The notes under the pieces are model-generated. The model made no database searches, was not told the origin of the DNA, and saw nothing but the letters and a program-made list of their open reading frames with translations. Both the position numbers and the translations under genes were made by a program. Below, piece after piece: positions 52,029-60,106 of a stretch of DNA of 64,000 bases (its first letter is position 1; each line of letters opens with the position of its first letter). Source of the stretch: Microbacterium profundi (GTDB taxonomy: Bacteria > Actinomycetota > Actinomycetes > Actinomycetales > Microbacteriaceae). The DNA is taken from NCBI RefSeq assembly GCF_000763375.1, contig NZ_JPSY01000001.1:1736001-1800000 (forward strand). Reading direction: 5' to 3'.

Positions 52029-52601
52029 GTGACTCGCACCATCGGATACATCGTCGGCAGCATCTCCAGCACGTCCATCAACCGTCGCCTGGCGCGCGTG
52101 CTGCAGAACCTCGCCCCCGAAGGCACCGAACTCGTCGAAATCGAGATCAAGGACCTGCCCTTCTACTCGCCCGACTTCGACGCGGACTTCCCTCAGGTGG
52201 CGACCGACTTCAAGAAGGCCATCGCCGACGTCGACGGTGTCATCATCGTCACGCCCGAGTACAGCCGCTCGATCCCCGGCGTGCTCAAGAACGCGCTCGA
52301 CTGGTCGACCCGCCCGTACGGCGAGATGTCGTTCTTCGGCAAGCCCGTCGCCGTCATCGGGACCTCGGGCTCTGGCGTCGCGACCGCCGCCGCCCAGCAG
52401 CACCTGCGTGCGATCCTCGGCCACTTCAGCGCGATCACGATGGGCCAGCCGGAGGGCTTCATCCAGGACCGCCCCGGCCTGTTCACCGAAGACGGCCAGG
52501 TCACCGATGACAGCACGGCCGGCTTCCTGGTCGGCTACCTCGAGGCGTTCAACGGCCTCATCTCACGCGTGCAGCACTCCGCGGAGCTCGTGAACGCGTA
52601 A
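52029..52601 (+). CDS. NADPH-dependent FMN reductase (flavodoxin-like)
   Basis: 190-residue flavoprotein of the SsuE/ChrR/azoreductase group. FMN-binding elements are GYIVGSISSTSINRRLARVL, IIVTPEYSRSIPGVLKNALD and KPVAVIGTSGSGVATAAAQ. It reduces FMN or quinone-like compounds with NADPH; the physiological target is not visible. It is monocistronic, ended by a strong hairpin at 52619-52647. Confidence 0.9.
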   Translation: MTRTIGYIVGSISSTSINRRLARVLQNLAPEGTELVEIEIKDLPFYSPDFDADFPQVATDFKKAIADVDGVIIVTPEYSRSIPGVLKNALDWSTRPYGEMSFFGKPVAVIGTSGSGVATAAAQQHLRAILGHFSAITMGQPEGFIQDRPGLFTEDGQVTDDSTAGFLVGYLEAFNGLISRVQHSAELVNA

Positions 52602-52618
52602 CTCTCACTGATGTACTG

Positions 52619-52647
52619 ATGCCCCGGGGCCCTGTGCCCCGGGGCAT
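52619..52647 (+). terminator. GC-rich bidirectional terminator hairpin
   Basis: Perfect 12-bp stem ATGCCCCGGGGC (52619-52630) / GCCCCGGGGCAT (52636-52647) with loop CCTGT, between the convergent FMN reductase and PIN toxin genes. There is no long T-run, but its stability and symmetry fit termination from both sides. Confidence 0.85.
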
Positions 52648-52654
52648 TCGTCGT

Positions 52655-53068
52655 CTACTCCTCGAGCAGTCGCCATCCCAGTCGCTCGGATGCCGAGCGG
52701 TCGAACGTCACCGTCTCGGTCGCACCGAACTGTTCCATCGTTGACTGTATGAGGGCGTCCGCGAAGTCTGCTCCATCCTCGGCGAGATGGAGGGCGCGCA
52801 CCACTCCCTCGCCGTCATCGAACTCCAGGGTCTCGCTCTCGACGAGGCGCCGGATGACCGCGAGGCACGCACGTTTCTCGAAGTGGCGCCCTCTGGCCAG
52901 CATCCAGTACACCTCGGCGAGCGTGACAATCGAGATGAAGCCGGGAGCTTCGCGGCTGAATCCTGAGAGGGTGCGTTGGGCGATGGCCGTTTGAACCTCG
53001 TGGTCCTGCAGCACTGCCCGAAGGATGATGTTGGTGTCGACGCCGGTCATCGAGCCATGCGTCAACAT
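52655..53068 (-). CDS. PIN-domain toxin (VapC-like)
   Basis: 137-residue PIN RNase. Acidic active-site residues are in TGVDTNIILRAV (first Asp), IVTLAEVYWMLARG (Glu), and the C-terminal DGADFADALIQSTMEQFGAT then VTFDRSASERL. ATG 53068 begins one base after the antitoxin stop; an internal ATG at 53050 (MTGVDTN) is the alternative start and closer to typical PIN N-termini. It pairs with the AbrB-type gene upstream as a type II toxin-antitoxin module. Confidence 0.85.
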   Translation of the reverse strand: MLTHGSMTGVDTNIILRAVLQDHEVQTAIAQRTLSGFSREAPGFISIVTLAEVYWMLARGRHFEKRACLAVIRRLVESETLEFDDGEGVVRALHLAEDGADFADALIQSTMEQFGATETVTFDRSASERLGWRLLEE

Positions 53069-53069
53069 G

Positions 53070-53324
53070 TCAGGAGTCCATGCCGCTCTCGGCGGCGCCA
53101 TCGGCGATGGCATCGTTCATCTCCTCGATCGTCATCGCGGGTACGCCGGGCTGGTGGAGCATGCCGAACAGGTCCGAAACGTCGCCCGTCTTGCGAACGA
53201 CGTTGTACTGCCCGTTCGGGAGCTTCACGAACATCACCTTGGAGCCGGCCACAAGCTTCAGGTCGTCTCTGACGTCCTTGGGCATCGTGAACTGCCCTTT
53301 GCTCGTCATCGTTGCGATGGACAT
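53070..53324 (-). CDS. AbrB/MazE-type antitoxin
   Basis: 84-residue protein with an N-terminal swapped-hairpin AbrB DNA-binding domain (MTSKGQFTMPKDVRDDLKLV, GSKVMFVKLPNGQYNVVRK). The flexible acidic C-terminus (AMTIEEMNDAIADGAAESGM) would bind and block the PIN toxin. It is just upstream of vapC. Direct repeats in its promoter suggest autoregulation. Confidence 0.88.
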   Translation of the reverse strand: MSIATMTSKGQFTMPKDVRDDLKLVAGSKVMFVKLPNGQYNVVRKTGDVSDLFGMLHQPGVPAMTIEEMNDAIADGAAESGMDS

Positions 53325-53345
53325 GGTGATTCCTTCCCACAGACG

Positions 53346-53386
53346 ATTCGCCTTACTTCGTGCGAATAAGCTTACGCGATGCGAAT
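53346..53386 (-). promoter_or_regulatory. Repeats in the antitoxin promoter
   Basis: TGCGAAT occurs at 53361-53367 and 53380-53386, 19 bp apart (about two helical turns), with an inverted copy ATTCGC at 53346-53351 and the palindrome TAAGCTTA between them. It lies 20-60 bases before the antitoxin start, a plausible AbrB-type operator. Confidence 0.5.
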
Positions 53387-53402
53387 GCGAAGGGATAGGG
53401 CG

Positions 53403-54068
53403 TCACGCCAGCCCGCGCCGATGCGCCAGCACGACGGCCTGCACGCGGTCACGGGCACCGAGCTTCTGCAGGATGCGTGAGACGTGCGTTTTCACGGTCG
53501 CCTCGCCGATGAACAGTCGCGTCGCGATCTCGGCATTGCTCATCGCCTCGGCGACCAGCGCCAGCACCTCGGCCTCACGGTCGGTGAGCGGCTCGACGAG
53601 CGCGACCCCGCGGGTGGTGGACGGGGCTTGCGGCGCGGTCGAGGCGTACCGCTGCACGACTCGGCGAGTCACCTCGGGCGCCAGCATCCCGTCGCCGGCC
53701 GCCAGCACGCGTACGGCCGTGAGCAGATCCTCCGGGGTGCCGTTCTTGAGCAGGAAGCCGCTCGCGCCGGCATCCAGCGCTGCGAACAGGTAGTCGTCGC
53801 GATCGAATGTCGTGACGATCGCGATCGCGGCCGTCACCTCGCGCTCGGCGACGATGCGTCTGGTCGCCTCGATGCCGTCCATGTCGGGCATCTGCACGTC
53901 CATCGTGACCACATCGGGTCGGAGAGCGGATGCTGCCGCCACGGCTTCCGCGCCGGTGGCAGCCTCACCGACGACGGTGATGTCGGACTGGATGTCGAGG
54001 ATGGTGCGGAAACCGGCGCGCAGTGTCGCGTGATCATCGACGATGAGGACGCGGATCGGATCGCTCAT
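53403..54068 (-). CDS. NarL/LuxR-family response regulator
   Basis: 221-residue two-component regulator. The receiver has VLIVDDHATLRAGFRTILD, phospho-acceptor Asp in PDVVTMDVQMPDMDGIEAT, and Lys in ASGFLLKNGTPEDLL. The LuxR HTH is LTDREAEVLALVAEAMSNAE then IATRLFIGEATVKTHVSRI. The start is ATG 54068, overlapping the kinase stop by 4 bp; an upstream extension lies in the kinase gene. It acts with the adjacent histidine kinase; targets are unknown. Confidence 0.94.
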   Translation of the reverse strand: MSDPIRVLIVDDHATLRAGFRTILDIQSDITVVGEAATGAEAVAAASALRPDVVTMDVQMPDMDGIEATRRIVAEREVTAAIAIVTTFDRDDYLFAALDAGASGFLLKNGTPEDLLTAVRVLAAGDGMLAPEVTRRVVQRYASTAPQAPSTTRGVALVEPLTDREAEVLALVAEAMSNAEIATRLFIGEATVKTHVSRILQKLGARDRVQAVVLAHRRGLA

Positions 54069-55327
54069 GCCGTCGCTCCCGACAGCGCGACGGGTGCCGA
54101 GAGGGGAAGGTGCGCGCGAACCCGCCAACCTCCGCGCTCGCGCGGTGCGGACTCGATCGTGCCGCCCGATGCCAGCGCGCGTTCGCGCATGCCCAGCTGT
54201 CCCATTCCCGATCGTGCGGTGAGCACGGTGCGGCCGGTGCTGACGATCTCGAGCTCGACACCGCTGTCCAGATAGCGCAGGCGCACGTCGGCGGTGGCTC
54301 CCGCGCCGGCATGGCGGCGGATATTGGTGAGCGATTCCTGCGCGATGCGGTACAGGTTCACCTGCGTGACCGAAGGCACGGATCGCTGATCGCCGACCAC
54401 CGTGAACTCCGTCGGCACGCCGGCGGAATCGGATGCCTCAGCAAGCTGTGCGATGTCATCGAGGGTGACCGTCGACGCGGCGTCGTCTGCCGCGGCATCC
54501 GAGGAGCGCAGCGTCTCCAGCAGGTGCCGCAGTTCACTGATGGCCTCGCGGGCCGAGGCTTCGACATCGGCGAGGATATGCTTCGCCGTGCCGGCATCCT
54601 GGTCGATCACCATGCGCGCCGCTCCCGCCTGCACACCCATCACCGACACGTGGTGGGCGACGACGTCGTGCAGTTCGCGGGCGATGTGCACGCGGTCCAG
54701 CGCCACGGCCTGGGCGGCCGTGACCTCGCGCTGGCGTTCGAGATCCGCCGTGCGCTGTTCGAGCGCCTGACGCTGCATCGCCGCCCGCCATGCGTGCTCG
54801 CCGAAGTAGTAGGCGCCGGCGAAGTAGAGCACGTTCACGAGCAGCTGCAGCATCATGAACGCGAGGTACGGCGACATCGCGCCCGCGATGATGTCCTCCT
54901 CACGGGCGGTGTCGATCGCGTCGCGGTACATCGTGACCATCAGCCAGGCGAACATGCCGGCGATGATCGCAGCACGTACGATCATCGCCGCGCGGCGGTT
55001 CGCCATCCACGCCCCCACCGTGTAAAGCGCGATGAACATCGCGACGTTGCCGGCGTAGAGCTCGGGGATCCGCACGGTGACGGCGACGAAGTAGGCGACC
55101 GAGACGATGATCGCGACCTGTGCTGGCCAGACGCGGCGCAGGGCGAGCGGCGCTGCCAGGAACACCAGGTACACCAGCGCCTGCCACAGCGGCGCCTGCT
55201 CGTCACCGTAGATCTCAGACGCCGCAGAGAGCGCGGCGCTGATGACACCTGCGACGAACACGACGGCGGCCAGCAGCGCGTCGGATCGGCGTTGGCGCGC
55301 GGTGAGCGCGCGGAATGGTGCAGACAT
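54065..55327 (-). CDS. Sensor histidine kinase (HisKA_3, DesK/NarX type)
   Basis: 420-residue membrane kinase. About five hydrophobic segments fill residues 15-175 with only short loops, so it probably senses a membrane-linked signal. The HisKA_3 phospho-His is in DRVHIARELHDVVAHHVSVM (His in ELHDVVAHH). The ATPase part has NLYRIAQESLTNIRRHAGAG (N box) and SGMGQLGMRERALASGG (G box). It is cotranscribed with the response regulator. Confidence 0.93.
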   Translation of the reverse strand: MSAPFRALTARQRRSDALLAAVVFVAGVISAALSAASEIYGDEQAPLWQALVYLVFLAAPLALRRVWPAQVAIIVSVAYFVAVTVRIPELYAGNVAMFIALYTVGAWMANRRAAMIVRAAIIAGMFAWLMVTMYRDAIDTAREEDIIAGAMSPYLAFMMLQLLVNVLYFAGAYYFGEHAWRAAMQRQALEQRTADLERQREVTAAQAVALDRVHIARELHDVVAHHVSVMGVQAGAARMVIDQDAGTAKHILADVEASAREAISELRHLLETLRSSDAAADDAASTVTLDDIAQLAEASDSAGVPTEFTVVGDQRSVPSVTQVNLYRIAQESLTNIRRHAGAGATADVRLRYLDSGVELEIVSTGRTVLTARSGMGQLGMRERALASGGTIESAPRERGGWRVRAHLPLSAPVALSGATA

Positions 55328-55432
55328 GCCTCAACGGTACGGGGAAGCGGATGCTGCGGCATCCGCCCTGCGACGGATTCGATCCGCTCTGCTATTGACA
55401 CCCGGCACCGACAATCCGACAAAGGAGTCAGC

Positions 55433-55498
55433 ATGTCAACCAAGGTCTTCGTCAACCCCACCACCACCGATCCCGAGCGCAGCAAGGCGTTGTCCTGA
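55433..55498 (+). pseudogene. N-terminal relic of a VOC/glyoxalase-family gene
   Basis: A 21-codon frame, MSTKVFVNPTTTDPERSKAL then S-stop, resembles the first 20 residues of VOC proteins (M-x-x-K-x-FVNLPVxDLxRSKxFF). It has an intact AAGGAG Shine-Dalgarno sequence and a consensus -35 TTGACA at 55395-55400 upstream, though no good -10. Nothing homologous follows the stop. Either only the start of the gene survives, or a short leader peptide is made. Confidence 0.5.
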
Positions 55499-55568
55499 CG
55501 TGGCCCCTCGCTGCGCTATGCGCCCGCGCCCGGCCCGGTTCGCACCGGTGTCATGGGGGAAAGACCCG

Positions 55569-56414
55569 TCAGGCGAAGATCATCGGCATGTCGTCATCGT
55601 CTTCGGCACCACCGAAGTCGAGGTCGACGACCACCGGCACGTGATCGCTGGGCTGCTCGCCCTTGCGCTCATTGCGGTGGATCGATGCGCCGGTGACGGC
55701 GCCGGCGAGCGCGGGGGAGCCGAGCACGAAGTCGATGCGGATGCCCTCGTTGCGCGGGAACTTCAGCCGCTGGTAGTCCCAGTAGGTGAAGCCTTCGGGC
55801 AGCAGCGGGCGCACGACGTCGGTGAGGCCCGCATCCTGGAAGGCGAAGAACGCGGCGCGCTCCTGGGGGGAGACGTGAGTCGAGACGCCCTCGACGATGT
55901 CCGGATCGCCGTTGTCGGAGTCGAACGGGATGATGTTGAAGTCGCCGACGAGCGCCAGCGGCAGATTCGGGTTCTTCTGCAGAGCGGATGCCGCGTGCTG
56001 ACGAAGCTCGTTGAGCCAGTGCAGCTTGTACGCGTAATGCGGGTCGTCCAATGAGCGCCCATTCGGCACGTAGAGGCTCCAGATCTGCACGCCGTCGACG
56101 GTCACACCCAGCGCGCGGGCCTCGAGCGGAGCATCCGGTCCTTCATGGCCCTTCGCGAAGCCCGGCATCCCGTCGAACGCCGTCGACACGTCGGTCATGG
56201 GCAGGCGGCTCGCAATGGCGACGCCGTTCCACTGGTTCAGGCCGTGCACCTCGACCTGATAGCCGGCCTCTTCGAACTGCGCGTAGGGGAACTGCTCGGG
56301 CTTGCACTTGATCTCCTGCATCGCGAGCACGTCGATGTCTTCACGCACCGCGAACTCGACCGTGCGGCGCACGCGGGTGCGGATGGAGTTGACGTTCCAG
56401 GTGGCCAGGCGCAT
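55569..56414 (-). CDS. xthA: Exodeoxyribonuclease III
   Basis: 281-residue AP endonuclease/3'-5' exonuclease of base-excision repair. The EEP-fold motifs are LATWNVNSIRTRV (Asn), LAMQEIKCKPEQFP (Glu metal ligand), YVPNGRSLDDPHYAYKLHWL, LALVGDFNIIPFDSD (D/N) and a C-terminal SDHVPVVVDLD (catalytic His). TAGGCT (plus 56421-56426) lies 6 bases before the ATG, so it is probably leaderless. A 12-residue acidic tail follows the domain. Confidence 0.95.
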   Translation of the reverse strand: MRLATWNVNSIRTRVRRTVEFAVREDIDVLAMQEIKCKPEQFPYAQFEEAGYQVEVHGLNQWNGVAIASRLPMTDVSTAFDGMPGFAKGHEGPDAPLEARALGVTVDGVQIWSLYVPNGRSLDDPHYAYKLHWLNELRQHAASALQKNPNLPLALVGDFNIIPFDSDNGDPDIVEGVSTHVSPQERAAFFAFQDAGLTDVVRPLLPEGFTYWDYQRLKFPRNEGIRIDFVLGSPALAGAVTGASIHRNERKGEQPSDHVPVVVDLDFGGAEDDDDMPMIFA

Positions 56415-56442
56415 GCATCCAGCCTAGTTGCGGGGTCGACGC

Positions 56443-56979
56443 TCAACGCTCTGCGGGGTTGGCCGTGCCGATCAACACACCGCGGGCGAGCGAGTGGAAA
56501 TGCCGGTTGAACCCCAGCACCGCCGGGGTGGATCCCGCGGGGATTTCGAGGGCATCGATATCCAGCGCGTCCACGACGAAGAAGTATCGATGCACCCCTG
56601 TGCCCTCGGGCGGGGCCGCGCCGATGAACCGCTCGGAGCGGGACTCGTTCGGCAGCACCGTCGCTCCGTGCGGAAGCGCGGCGAGATCGCCGAGGCCGCT
56701 GGCGAGCGAAGTGACCGAGGCGGGAAGGTTGTAGGCGGCCCAATGCCAGAACCCCGATCCTGTCGGGGCATCCGGGTCGAAGCACGAGATCGCGATGCTG
56801 CGCGTGCCGGCGGGCGGTGTCGACCACTGCAGCGCCGGCGAGCGGTCTTCACCGCCGCGACTGGCGGACCACGCGAAGAGCGGCAGTGGCCCGCCAGGTT
56901 CGAAATCGGGACTGGTGAGTTCGAGCGGCGCGAAATCACGCAGCATGGCGAGCTCGGCGTAAGGATCGTACGAGAGCAA
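56443..56979 (-). CDS. YbhB/YbcL-family PEBP-like protein
   Basis: 178-residue phosphatidylethanolamine-binding-like protein of unknown role. The ligand-pocket motifs are SCFDPDAPTGSGFWHWAAYN and GTGVHRYFFVVDALD. The start is TTG at 56979: AAGGAGG lies about 5 bases upstream and no ATG or GTG fits before the conserved FAPLELTSPDF. It is followed by exonuclease III in the same direction, but that gene appears to have its own promoter. Confidence 0.88.
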   Translation of the reverse strand: MLSYDPYAELAMLRDFAPLELTSPDFEPGGPLPLFAWSASRGGEDRSPALQWSTPPAGTRSIAISCFDPDAPTGSGFWHWAAYNLPASVTSLASGLGDLAALPHGATVLPNESRSERFIGAAPPEGTGVHRYFFVVDALDIDALEIPAGSTPAVLGFNRHFHSLARGVLIGTANPAER

Positions 56980-57067
56980 GGGGCCTCCTTCGCTGAGGGG
57001 ATGATGACGTCACGGCCCACGATAGGCGCACCGCGCAGGTCGTACCACCGGCTCTAAGCTGGATGCC

Positions 57068-57628
57068 GTGACCGCACTCGACGCAGACCGACAGTCCCTC
57101 CTCGCCCTCATCAAGGATGAGGCCGTATTCCACGGCGACTTCACTCTTTCCAGCGGAAAGCAGGCGACCTACTACGTCGACATGCGCCGTCTCACCCTCG
57201 ACCACAGGGCCGCTCCGGCGATCGGCCGCATCATGCTCGATCTGATCGGCGATCTCGACGTCGCGGCCGTCGGTGGTCTGACGCTCGGGGCCGATCCGAT
57301 CGCCAACTCCGTGCTGCACGCGTCGGTCGGCACCGACCGCCCGCTGGATGCGTTCGTCGTGCGCAAGGAGCCCAAGGACCACGGCCGCGGCCGTCAGATC
57401 GAAGGCGCCGACATTTCGGGTAAGCGCGTCGTCGTGCTCGAGGACACCTCCACCACCGGCCAGTCCGCGCTCAAGGCGGTCGAGGTTCTGCGGCGCGAGG
57501 GCGCAGAGGTCGTCGCCGTCGCCGTGATCGTCGATCGCAAGACCGGCGCGCAGGCCGCGATCGAGGCGGAGGGGTTGCAGTGGCTGGCGGCCTTCGACCT
57601 CGACGACCTCGGCCTCGACCCGCAGTGA
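57068..57628 (+). CDS. pyrE: Orotate phosphoribosyltransferase
   Basis: Adds PRPP to orotate in pyrimidine synthesis; 186 residues. The N-terminal signature is FTLSSGKQATYYVDMRRLTL. The catalytic-loop Lys/Arg are in VVRKEPKDHGRGRQIEGADI, and the PRPP motif is VVLEDTSTTGQSALKAVEVL. TAAGCT (57055-57060) lies 7 bases before GTG 57068 with no Shine-Dalgarno sequence, hence probably leaderless. The ROK kinase follows 10 bp after its stop. Confidence 0.95.
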   Translation: MTALDADRQSLLALIKDEAVFHGDFTLSSGKQATYYVDMRRLTLDHRAAPAIGRIMLDLIGDLDVAAVGGLTLGADPIANSVLHASVGTDRPLDAFVVRKEPKDHGRGRQIEGADISGKRVVVLEDTSTTGQSALKAVEVLRREGAEVVAVAVIVDRKTGAQAAIEAEGLQWLAAFDLDDLGLDPQ

Positions 57629-57638
57629 CCTTCGGCGC

Positions 57639-58541
57639 ATGACTCGGTACGCACTGGCCGTCGACGTCGGCGGCACGAAACTGGAGGCCGCGCTCGTCGG
57701 CGATGACGGGATGCTGGTCGCAGGCAGCCGCAGCAGGCAGGCCACCGGCCGCGACGCGACACCAGCGTCTCTGGATGCTGCGGTCGAGGCCGTCATCGCG
57801 CATGCGCTCGCCCTGCTGCCGGAAGGCGCCGAGCTCGTGGGCGCCGGTGTCGGCAGTGCGGGTCCGATCGACCTCCCGACCGGTTCGATCGTCCCGGTCA
57901 ACATGCCCCAGGCGCGCGGCTACGGCCTGGCCGGAGCGGTGCGTGACGCGGCATCCGCTGTTCTCGGACGTGACGTGCACACCGTGTTCGGGCACGACGG
58001 TGGTGCACTCGCGCTCGCCGAAGCCTGGCTCGGAGCGACCCGCGAGGCGCGTTCGTCGCTCTCGATCGTCGTGTCGACAGGGGTCGGCGGTGGGTTCGTC
58101 GTGGGCGGGCAGTACATCCGCGGTGCCTCCGGTAACGCCGGCCACCTCGGGCAGGTGCGCCGTGAAGGCGGCCTGACTCTCGAGGAGATCGCCTCGGGAC
58201 CTGCATCCGCCGCGTGGGCGCAGACCCAGGGATGGACGGGCGCCACCGGCGAGGACCTCGCGCGTGACGCGGCATCCGGCGATCAGACCGCGCGTGCGGC
58301 GATCGAACGGTCCGCTCGCGCGGTGGGAGAGGCGCTGGCAGATGCCGCGACGCTCGTCGACCTCGACATGATCGCGGTCGGCGGCGGGTTCTCTCGGGTC
58401 TCCGACGACTACATCGAGCTCGTGCAGCAGGCGCTCGCCGCGAGTGCCGCGCACGAGTACTCTCGGCGCGCGCGGGTGGTGCGCTCCGGGCTGGGAGACG
58501 AGGGTCCGCTCATCGGCGCGGCCGCGCTCGTGCTCAGGTAA
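57639..58541 (+). CDS. ROK-family sugar kinase without the zinc motif
   Basis: 300-residue ROK kinase. The ATP loop is YALAVDVGGTKLEAALVGDD, the catalytic Asp region VFGHDGGALALAEAWLG, and the glycine loop VSTGVGGGFVVGGQYIRGAS. The ROK His is kept in NAGHLGQV, but the usual CxCGxxGCxE zinc cluster after it is replaced by RREGGLTLEEIASG. Glucose, GlcNAc or related sugars are possible; the neighbouring anmK suggests wall-sugar salvage, as inference. It lies 10 bp after pyrE. Confidence 0.88.
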   Translation: MTRYALAVDVGGTKLEAALVGDDGMLVAGSRSRQATGRDATPASLDAAVEAVIAHALALLPEGAELVGAGVGSAGPIDLPTGSIVPVNMPQARGYGLAGAVRDAASAVLGRDVHTVFGHDGGALALAEAWLGATREARSSLSIVVSTGVGGGFVVGGQYIRGASGNAGHLGQVRREGGLTLEEIASGPASAAWAQTQGWTGATGEDLARDAASGDQTARAAIERSARAVGEALADAATLVDLDMIAVGGGFSRVSDDYIELVQQALAASAAHEYSRRARVVRSGLGDEGPLIGAAALVLR

Positions 58542-58585
58542 TCCGGCGGACGTCGCCCGGTGAGGCCCGGTACGGCCGACGATGC

Positions 58586-58728
58586 TACGCACGTCGGAGC
58601 CTGCGACGTAGGTCGGAGGAATTGGCCGAAAACCTCCGACGTGCGTACCGCCCTCCGACAGTTGGAACAGCCTGCCGCGGGCGGGGACGTCGGCGGGGAC
58701 GTCGGCGGGGACGTCGGCGGGGGCGTCG
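58586..58728 (+). repeat. Inverted repeat plus 12-bp tandem tract before anmK
   Basis: TACGCACGTCGGAG (58586-58599) is perfectly complementary to CTCCGACGTGCGTA (58634-58647), with further pairing inside the 34-base loop. It is followed at 58681-58728 by four 12-bp units GCGGGGACGTCG, the last with one change. The tract fills most of the 217-bp gap between the ROK kinase and anmK. Confidence 0.85.
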
Positions 58729-58758
58729 GCGGCAGCGGGACCGACGTAGGCTCGAGGG

Positions 58759-59928
58759 ATGCGCGTACTCGGACTGCTCTCGGGCACCTCACACGACGGG
58801 ATCGACGTCACCGTCGTCGACTTCAGCGAGGCGGATGGCGCCGTGCGCGGCACCGTGCTGCACGAGGACAGTGTTGCGTACGACCCTGCGCTTCGCGCTC
58901 GACTCGTGGCCGCACTGCCGCCTGCGAAGACGACGCTGGCCGAGGTCTGCGAGCTCGACACCCTGATCGGTCAGGCGTTCGCAGACGTGGCGGCGGATGC
59001 TGCGGCATCCGTCGGCGGCGTCGATGCCGTGTGCACCCACGGGCAGACCGTCTACCACTGGGTCGACGACGGCCATGCCCGCGGCACTCTCCAGATCGGC
59101 CAGCCGGCGTGGATCGCTGAAGCGGTCGGCGCTCCGGTGGTCTCGGACGTGCGCATCCGCGACATCACGGCGGGTGGGCACGGCGCGCCACTCGTCTCCT
59201 TCCTCGACGAACTGCTGCTGCGCGGTCGCGCCGGCACATCGGCCGCGCTGAATCTCGGCGGCATCGCGAACATCACGATCGTCGGAGAGGGTGCCGGCGC
59301 AGGTGCGGTCTCGGCCTACGACATCGGTCCGGCGAACGCGCTCGTCGATGCCGTGATCGCGAAGTACGGCCTGGACCCGCTCGGCTACGACGAGGATGCT
59401 CGTATTGCACGCTCCGGCGATGTCGACGACGCACTGCTCGCGTCGCTGCTCGCCGATCCGTACTACGCCCTGCCTGCGCCGAAGAGCACCGGCAAGGAGC
59501 ACTTCCACCTCGACTACGTGCGGGGGCACGCCTCGTCTCTGGGCCGCGACGTGCGCGTGACCGATCTCGTGCGCACTCTCACCGAACTGACGGTGCAGAC
59601 GGTTGCGAACGACGTGCGCGCGGCCGGCGTCGGCTTCCTCGCCGTCTCGGGCGGCGGATGCCACAATCCGCTCATCATGGAGGGGCTCCGCGCCGCGCTG
59701 CCGGACACCGAGGTCGTGCTCGCCGATGAGCTCGGCGCATCCGCGGACAACAAGGAGGCGATCCTGTTCGCGCTGATCGGCTGGTGCACCATGCACGGCG
59801 TGCCGGCCGTCATCCCCGGCGGAACAGGGGCGCGCGAGCCGCGCATCCTCGGCACGATCACCCCGGGGATCGGGCCGTTGCGGATGCCGCCACCCGTCGC
59901 AGAAGTCCGCAGCCTGACCCTGAGCTGA
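58759..59928 (+). CDS. anmK: Anhydro-N-acetylmuramic acid kinase
   Basis: 389-residue kinase that opens and phosphorylates 1,6-anhydro-MurNAc to MurNAc-6-phosphate in peptidoglycan recycling. It begins MRVLGLLSGTSHDGIDVTVV; other motifs are THGQTVYHW, VSDVRIRDITAGGHGAPLVS, AALNLGGIANITIVGEG and LAVSGGGCHNPLIMEGLRAA. TAGGCT (58747-58752) lies 6 bases before ATG 58759, a leaderless start. No MurQ etherase is in the window. Confidence 0.95.
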   Translation: MRVLGLLSGTSHDGIDVTVVDFSEADGAVRGTVLHEDSVAYDPALRARLVAALPPAKTTLAEVCELDTLIGQAFADVAADAAASVGGVDAVCTHGQTVYHWVDDGHARGTLQIGQPAWIAEAVGAPVVSDVRIRDITAGGHGAPLVSFLDELLLRGRAGTSAALNLGGIANITIVGEGAGAGAVSAYDIGPANALVDAVIAKYGLDPLGYDEDARIARSGDVDDALLASLLADPYYALPAPKSTGKEHFHLDYVRGHASSLGRDVRVTDLVRTLTELTVQTVANDVRAAGVGFLAVSGGGCHNPLIMEGLRAALPDTEVVLADELGASADNKEAILFALIGWCTMHGVPAVIPGGTGAREPRILGTITPGIGPLRMPPPVAEVRSLTLS

Positions 59929-59934
59929 CCGGCC

Positions 59935-60102
59935 TCAGCCTTTCCGGTCGTCGCCCCAGGGGCCTTCCCACCAGTTGCCGCTGCGCTCCTCGTCGCCCGG
60001 GCCGCGGCGCCGACGTGAGCGGACCCACTGCACGATGATGACAGTCAGGGTGCTGACCCCGATCAGGATCATCACGATGAAGAGCAGGTCGCGCTGGTCC
60101 AT
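59935..60102 (-). CDS. Small single-span membrane protein, 55 residues
   Basis: ATG 60102 opens MDQRDLLFIVMILIGVSTLT VIIVQW, one membrane helix, then a basic and Trp-rich tail (VRSRRRRGPGDEERSGNWWE GPWGDDRKG) ending at 59935. It starts 5 bp after the HAD phosphatase stop on the same strand, so it is co-transcribed. Function unknown; the hydrophobic helix followed by an RRRR stop-transfer patch supports a real gene. Confidence 0.7.
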   Translation of the reverse strand: MDQRDLLFIVMILIGVSTLTVIIVQWVRSRRRRGPGDEERSGNWWEGPWGDDRKG

Positions 60103-60106
60103 GGCG

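Noticed and set aside
55242..56054. 270-codon plus-strand frame over the histidine kinase start and exonuclease III
   Set aside because: It overlaps well-supported minus-strand genes; only the 21-codon VOC relic in this region has expression signals.
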